From: Actinocrinis sp035946395
GTDB taxonomy: Bacteria > Actinomycetota > Actinomycetes > Streptomycetales > Catenulisporaceae
Assembly (NCBI RefSeq): GCF_035946395.1
Contig: NZ_DASYZI010000108.1
Coordinates: 1-8,727 of the forward strand
Reading direction: 5' to 3'
DNA: 8,727 bases
Within the stretch, counting starts at the first letter, position 1. Every line of letters starts with the position of its first letter. The notes under the pieces are model-generated. The model was not told the origin of the DNA, searched no databases, and saw nothing but the letters and a program-made list of their open reading frames with translations. This document shows positions 6,529 through 8,727 of this stretch, piece after piece. The translations under genes were made by a program, and so were the position numbers.

Positions 6529-6880
6529 CGAGCCTGCCTTCCGCGCGGGCGCCGCTGAGCCCGCGCAATCCCGTCACGATCCGCCGTCCGCGGATCGGCA
6601 CCAGCGCGACCTCGCGCGGCAGCCCCGGCTCGAACCGGACGGCGGTGCCCGCCGGGACGTCCAGCCGCTTGCCCCAGGCGACGTCCCGGTCGAAGTCGAG
6701 GGCCGAGTTGGCCTCGGCGAAGTGGTAGTGCGACCCGACCTGCACAGGACGGTCGCCTCGGTTGCTCACGGTCAGCGTCGTGCGCGGCGTGTCGGCGTTG
6801 AGGTGGATCGGGGTACCGGCAAGGCGGAACTCGCCGGGGACGATTGGGGAATCGTCGTGGTTCACGTGAGCGTCGGTCAC
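6521..6880 (-). CDS. ureB: Urease subunit beta
   Basis: This is the 119-residue beta subunit, a structural, mostly beta-sheet subunit that packs on the alpha subunit and helps hold the active-site flap. The signature is clear: VPGEFRL at 14-20, NRGDRPVQVGSHYHFAEANS at 40-59, LDFDRDVAWGKRLDVPAGTA at 61-80, and VRFEPG at 81-86. The start is GTG at 6880, five bases after the ureA stop. A second in-frame GTG at 6865 would remove five residues; neither has a strong Shine-Dalgarno, and re-initiation after ureA is likely. The N-terminal stretch before PGE is about 13 residues longer than in family members that begin at MIPGE. The last bases overlap the start of ureC by eight. Confidence 0.96.
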   Translation of the reverse strand: MTDAHVNHDDSPIVPGEFRLAGTPIHLNADTPRTTLTVSNRGDRPVQVGSHYHFAEANSALDFDRDVAWGKRLDVPAGTAVRFEPGLPREVALVPIRGRRIVTGLRGLSGARAEGRLDG

Positions 6881-6885
6881 CGCGC

Positions 6886-7188
6886 TCAGCCGATCGGCTC
6901 GTGCACGGTGACCAGCTTCGTGCCGTCCGGGAACGTCGCCTCGACCTGGACTTCCCTGAGCATCTCGGGCACGCCCTCCATGACGTCCTCGCGAGTGAGC
7001 ACCATGCGTCCTGCGTCCATCAGCTGCGCGACCGTGTATCCGTCGCGTGCGCGCTCCAGCAGATACGCGGTGATCACCGCCGTGGCCTCGGGGTAGTTCA
7101 GGCGCAGGCCGCGAGCGCGCCGTTCCCGCGCCAGATTCGCGGCGACGTGGATGAGCAGGCGCTCCTGCTCGTGCGGAGTCAGCAGCAT
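6886..7188 (-). CDS. ureA: Urease subunit gamma
   Basis: This is the 100-residue gamma subunit, the first gene of the urease structural set, which forms the small outer subunit of the (UreABC)3 complex. MLLTPHEQERLLIHVAANLA at 1-20, LNYPEATAVIT at 30-40, GRMVLTREDVMEGVPEM at 60-76, and VQVEATFPDGTKLVTVHEPI at 80-99 are family hallmarks. The exact 100-residue length supports the ATG at 7188. In-frame starts further up (ATG 7245, TTG 7260) would add unconserved histidine-rich residues and run through the predicted GlnR site. There is no Shine-Dalgarno before 7188; the bases there are CCTCC, the opposite strand of one. A near-leaderless transcript is a possible explanation. ureB follows after five bases. 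Confidence 0.95.
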   Translation of the reverse strand: MLLTPHEQERLLIHVAANLARERRARGLRLNYPEATAVITAYLLERARDGYTVAQLMDAGRMVLTREDVMEGVPEMLREVQVEATFPDGTKLVTVHEPIG

Positions 7189-7197
7189 GACTGGAGG

Positions 7198-7226
7198 ATT
7201 GTGACCGCCTGTTTCCGTAGTGTGAC
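7198..7226 (-). promoter_or_regulatory. Weak candidate promoter for a near-leaderless ureA transcript
   Basis: GTCACA (7226-7221) and CACAAT (7203-7198) lie 17 bases apart, each matching the vegetative -35 and -10 hexamers at four of six positions. A start about seven bases further would fall near 7191, almost at the ureA ATG (7188), which would explain the missing Shine-Dalgarno. The hexamers coincide with the GlnR-like boxes. This is a tentative reading. Confidence 0.25.
7201..7226 (-). promoter_or_regulatory. GlnR-like nitrogen regulator box upstream of ureA
   Basis: On the minus strand GTCAC (7226-7222), six bases, then GAAAC (7215-7211) match the first half of the actinobacterial GlnR consensus (gTnAC-n6-GaAAC) exactly. 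A second GTCAC follows at 7205-7201 after five rather than six bases; the expected fourth box is degenerate (CCAGT at 7194-7190). GlnR is the global nitrogen regulator of these bacteria and is known to control urease genes in Streptomyces. The site ends 12 bases before the ureA ATG, so it would overlap or directly flank the promoter. That position is easier to reconcile with repression than with classic activation. Confidence 0.55.
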
Positions 7227-7248
7227 GGTGATGTGGCGGATGCATTTC

Positions 7249-7276
7249 CGAATCGGGCAATTCGCTGATATCGGCG
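7249..7276. repeat. Overlapping dyads between mocA and ureA
   Basis: CGCTGATATCGGCG at 7263-7276 is a 14-bp palindrome with one non-complementary pair (7266/7273) and no central spacer. Next to it CGAAT-N6-ATTCG forms an inverted repeat at 7249-7264, sharing two bases with the first. Both lie in the 102-base gap between the mocA stop and the ureA start, upstream of the GlnR-like box. They could be operator sites, for example for the linked PucR-family protein, but no consensus was matched. Confidence 0.35.
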
Positions 7277-7290
7277 CTTCGGGCCTGTGT

Positions 7291-7926
7291 TCAGGCGCGC
7301 GCGGAGGTCACGTCCGCGGGCGTGTCGAGGTCGTGCGGGTCGGCGAAGGCGTCGCAGGGCACGAGGACGAGGTCCGCGGCGTGCTCGGCGAGCAGCGATC
7401 GCGCTCCGGAGTCTCCCTTCGCGCGCCGCGCCGCGCCGGCCCAGTGTTCGTGGCCGAACAACACCGGATGCCCGCGCCGGCCGCCGTACGAGGCGGCGGC
7501 GAGCCGCGCTCCGCCCCGCCAGGAGGCCAGCACCGCGTGTACCGCCTGCGGCCCGACGAACGGTTGATCGACGAGGAGGACGAGCGCGGCGTCGACCTGG
7601 CGGTCCGGCGTCAGTTCGCCGAGCCCGGCACGAAGCGACGAACCCATGCCCGTGGCCCAGTCTCCGTTCACGACGATTCGTGCCCTGCGAAGATCGGCGC
7701 GCTGCCGCACCTCGTCCGCGCTCGCGCCGATCACGACGATCACGTCCGCACAGCCGCCGCGCAGCGCCGTCTCGACGGCGCGCTCGACCAGTAGCCGTCC
7801 CTCGAACTCCAGCAGTGCCTTCGGGCCGCCCATCCGAGTTCCGGCGCCCGCCGCGAGGATCACCGCGGCCACGCCCTGAGCGGCAGCACTCCTGGCCGCG
7901 CTCTTATCAGCGCCCGTGTCCGTCAT
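7291..7926 (-). CDS. mocA: MobA-like nucleotidyltransferase, probable molybdenum cofactor cytidylyltransferase
   Basis: This 211-residue protein belongs to the MobA-like NTP-transferase family. MocA members join CTP to molybdopterin-molybdenum to make the cytosine-dinucleotide cofactor used by some xanthine dehydrogenase and CO dehydrogenase-type enzymes. The N-terminal nucleotide-binding signature is LAAGAGTRMGGPKALL at 24-39. LLVDQP with the metal-binding Asp120 follows at 117-122, then GHPVLF at 152-157, GDSGAR at 171-176, and HDLDTPAD at 198-205, all usual for MocA-type proteins. The ATG at 7926 overlaps the stop of the PucR-family gene (ATGA), so the two are translationally coupled. The frame is open further upstream to 8064, but that is the shadow of the regulator. 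CTP versus GTP preference and the exact cofactor cannot be read from sequence alone, so the gene symbol is a likely assignment. Confidence 0.8.
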   Translation of the reverse strand: MTDTGADKSAARSAAAQGVAAVILAAGAGTRMGGPKALLEFEGRLLVERAVETALRGGCADVIVVIGASADEVRQRADLRRARIVVNGDWATGMGSSLRAGLGELTPDRQVDAALVLLVDQPFVGPQAVHAVLASWRGGARLAAASYGGRRGHPVLFGHEHWAGAARRAKGDSGARSLLAEHAADLVLVPCDAFADPHDLDTPADVTSARA

Positions 7927-8727
7927 CGCGCACGCAGGGCCAGGTAGAAGTCGACCTGATGGTCGAGGCGGGCCAGGTCGCGCCCCGTCAGCTGGTTGAT
8001 CTTCTCGATCCGGTAGCGCAGGGTATTGACGTGGATGTGCATCTCCTGCGCGCAGCGGCTCCACGACGCCGAGCAGGCCAAGAACCGGTCGAGTGTCTCC
8101 TCCAGCTGGGAGTGGTGCCTGGCGTCGTACGTGCGCAGCGGGCCGAGCAGCCGCTCGCGGTATCCGCGGCGCAACTCGTCGGGAACGTGGGCCAGCAGCA
8201 CCAGGTGCGAGGCGAGCTCGTCGTGCTCGGCGAGCTCCAGCTGGCCGGAGCGGCGCATCGCGAGGCGCATCGCCAGCCGCGCCTCCTCGATCGCCCCGGC
8301 CAGGTCGGCCGCCTGGCCGAACCGGTCACTGAGCCCGACCGCGACCCGGTCTCGGCCCAGGCCCGGGGTCAGCGCCGCGAGCCGGCCGCGCAACATGGCC
8401 GCTACACCGACCGGCGTGCCGGTTTCGGACGGCGGCGTCGCAGAGCCCGCCTTCGCGTTGAACGCGTCCGCGGTGAGCACCACCGCGTGCGCGGTGTCGT
8501 GCCACGGATCCGTGTCCTTCGTTCCTGCGGCAGCGCCGGTGGATCCGGACTCGAATACCGCGATCGGCAACGGGGACTCGGCCGACGCCGGTTCCAGCAG
8601 TACGCGCGCCAGCCGCCCGACCCGCACGTTGCCCGCCGTCGCCACCGCGATCGCACGCAGCCCCGCCTCCGGGGCGAGCCCCGCCACCGTCAGCCGCGCA
8701 CCGATCTCCGCCGTCGGCCCCGCCTCC
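7923..8727 (-). CDS. PucR/CdaR-family transcriptional regulator, 5' end outside window
   Basis: The last 267 residues of a regulator are visible; the reading frame is still open at 8727, so the true start lies outside. The C-terminus carries the PucR-type helix-turn-helix: LEETLDRFLACSASWSRCAQ, then HIHVNTLRYRIEKINQLTG, then the end DHQVDFYLALRAR. The middle, with RDRVAVGLSDRFGQAADL and EEARLAMRLAMRRSG, resembles the GGDEF-like domain of CdaR/PucR regulators, which lacks cyclase motifs. PucR is known as the purine-catabolism activator of Bacillus; in actinobacteria the family is broad and also controls proline and other catabolic genes. Here its four-base overlap with mocA and the nearby urease genes favour a purine or nitrogen-salvage role, which is inference. 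A GTG at 8687 is internal and is not the start. Confidence 0.9.
   Translation of the reverse strand, partial: EAGPTAEIGARLTVAGLAPEAGLRAIAVATAGNVRVGRLARVLLEPASAESPLPIAVFESGSTGAAAGTKDTDPWHDTAHAVVLTADAFNAKAGSATPPSETGTPVGVAAMLRGRLAALTPGLGRDRVAVGLSDRFGQAADLAGAIEEARLAMRLAMRRSGQLELAEHDELASHLVLLAHVPDELRRGYRERLLGPLRTYDARHHSQLEETLDRFLACSASWSRCAQEMHIHVNTLRYRIEKINQLTGRDLARLDHQVDFYLALRAR

Noticed and set aside
7189..7260. Longer ureA with a histidine-rich N-terminus (24 more residues)
   Set aside because: Gamma subunits are about 100 residues long and begin with ML/MQ-LTPHEQERL. The extension would begin at TTG, has no Shine-Dalgarno, and covers the GlnR-like box.
7927..8064. N-terminal extension of the mocA frame
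   Set aside because: It is an out-of-frame reading of the regulator's helix-turn-helix region; the ATGA overlap at 7923-7926 gives the natural start.

Overview
The window is GC-rich (roughly 70% by eye). It has the strong third-position G/C bias, GTG/TTG starts, overlapping genes and T-tract-less terminators of a high-GC actinomycete. Sequence style, a UreG N-terminus beginning MHRDHP, and a candidate SigR-type promoter and GlnR-type box all point to Streptomyces-like relatives. The species cannot be named from this window.

Layout. (1) 29-1654, plus strand: pruA, a proline-catabolic aldehyde dehydrogenase. (2) 1655-1855: a gap between convergent genes holding a 16-bp tandem repeat and a long hairpin. 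(3) 1856-2224, minus: a thioredoxin, preceded at 2262-2288 by an exact GGGAAT-N18-GTT promoter of the oxidative-stress sigma factor SigR type. (4) 2354-7188, minus: a complete urease operon in transcription order ureA-ureB-ureC-ureF-ureG-ureD, ending in a GC-rich hairpin. (5) 7291-8727, minus: a MobA-like nucleotidyltransferase (probable molybdenum-cofactor cytidylyltransferase) translationally coupled to a PucR-family regulator whose 5' end lies outside the window.

How the genes fit together. Ure A, B and C are the three structural subunits of a nickel urease; every expected active-site residue is present in UreC. UreF, UreG and UreD are the GTP-dependent nickel-insertion machinery; no ureE is present. 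Upstream, PucR-type regulators are known from purine catabolism, and MocA-type enzymes make the cytosine-dinucleotide molybdenum cofactor of some xanthine dehydrogenase-family enzymes. The series pucR-mocA-ureABCFGD therefore looks like the distal part of a purine-to-urea-to-ammonia nitrogen-salvage locus. A GlnR-like box (GTCAC-N6-GAAAC-N5-GTCAC) just before ureA suggests separate nitrogen control of the urease genes.

I see no wholly new system here. The points most worth a second look are the SigR-type promoter of trxA, the GlnR box combined with the absence of a Shine-Dalgarno sequence at ureA, the proline-rich repeat insert in UreD, the three 12-bp repeats between ureC and ureF, and an extra cysteine beside the UreG metal site.
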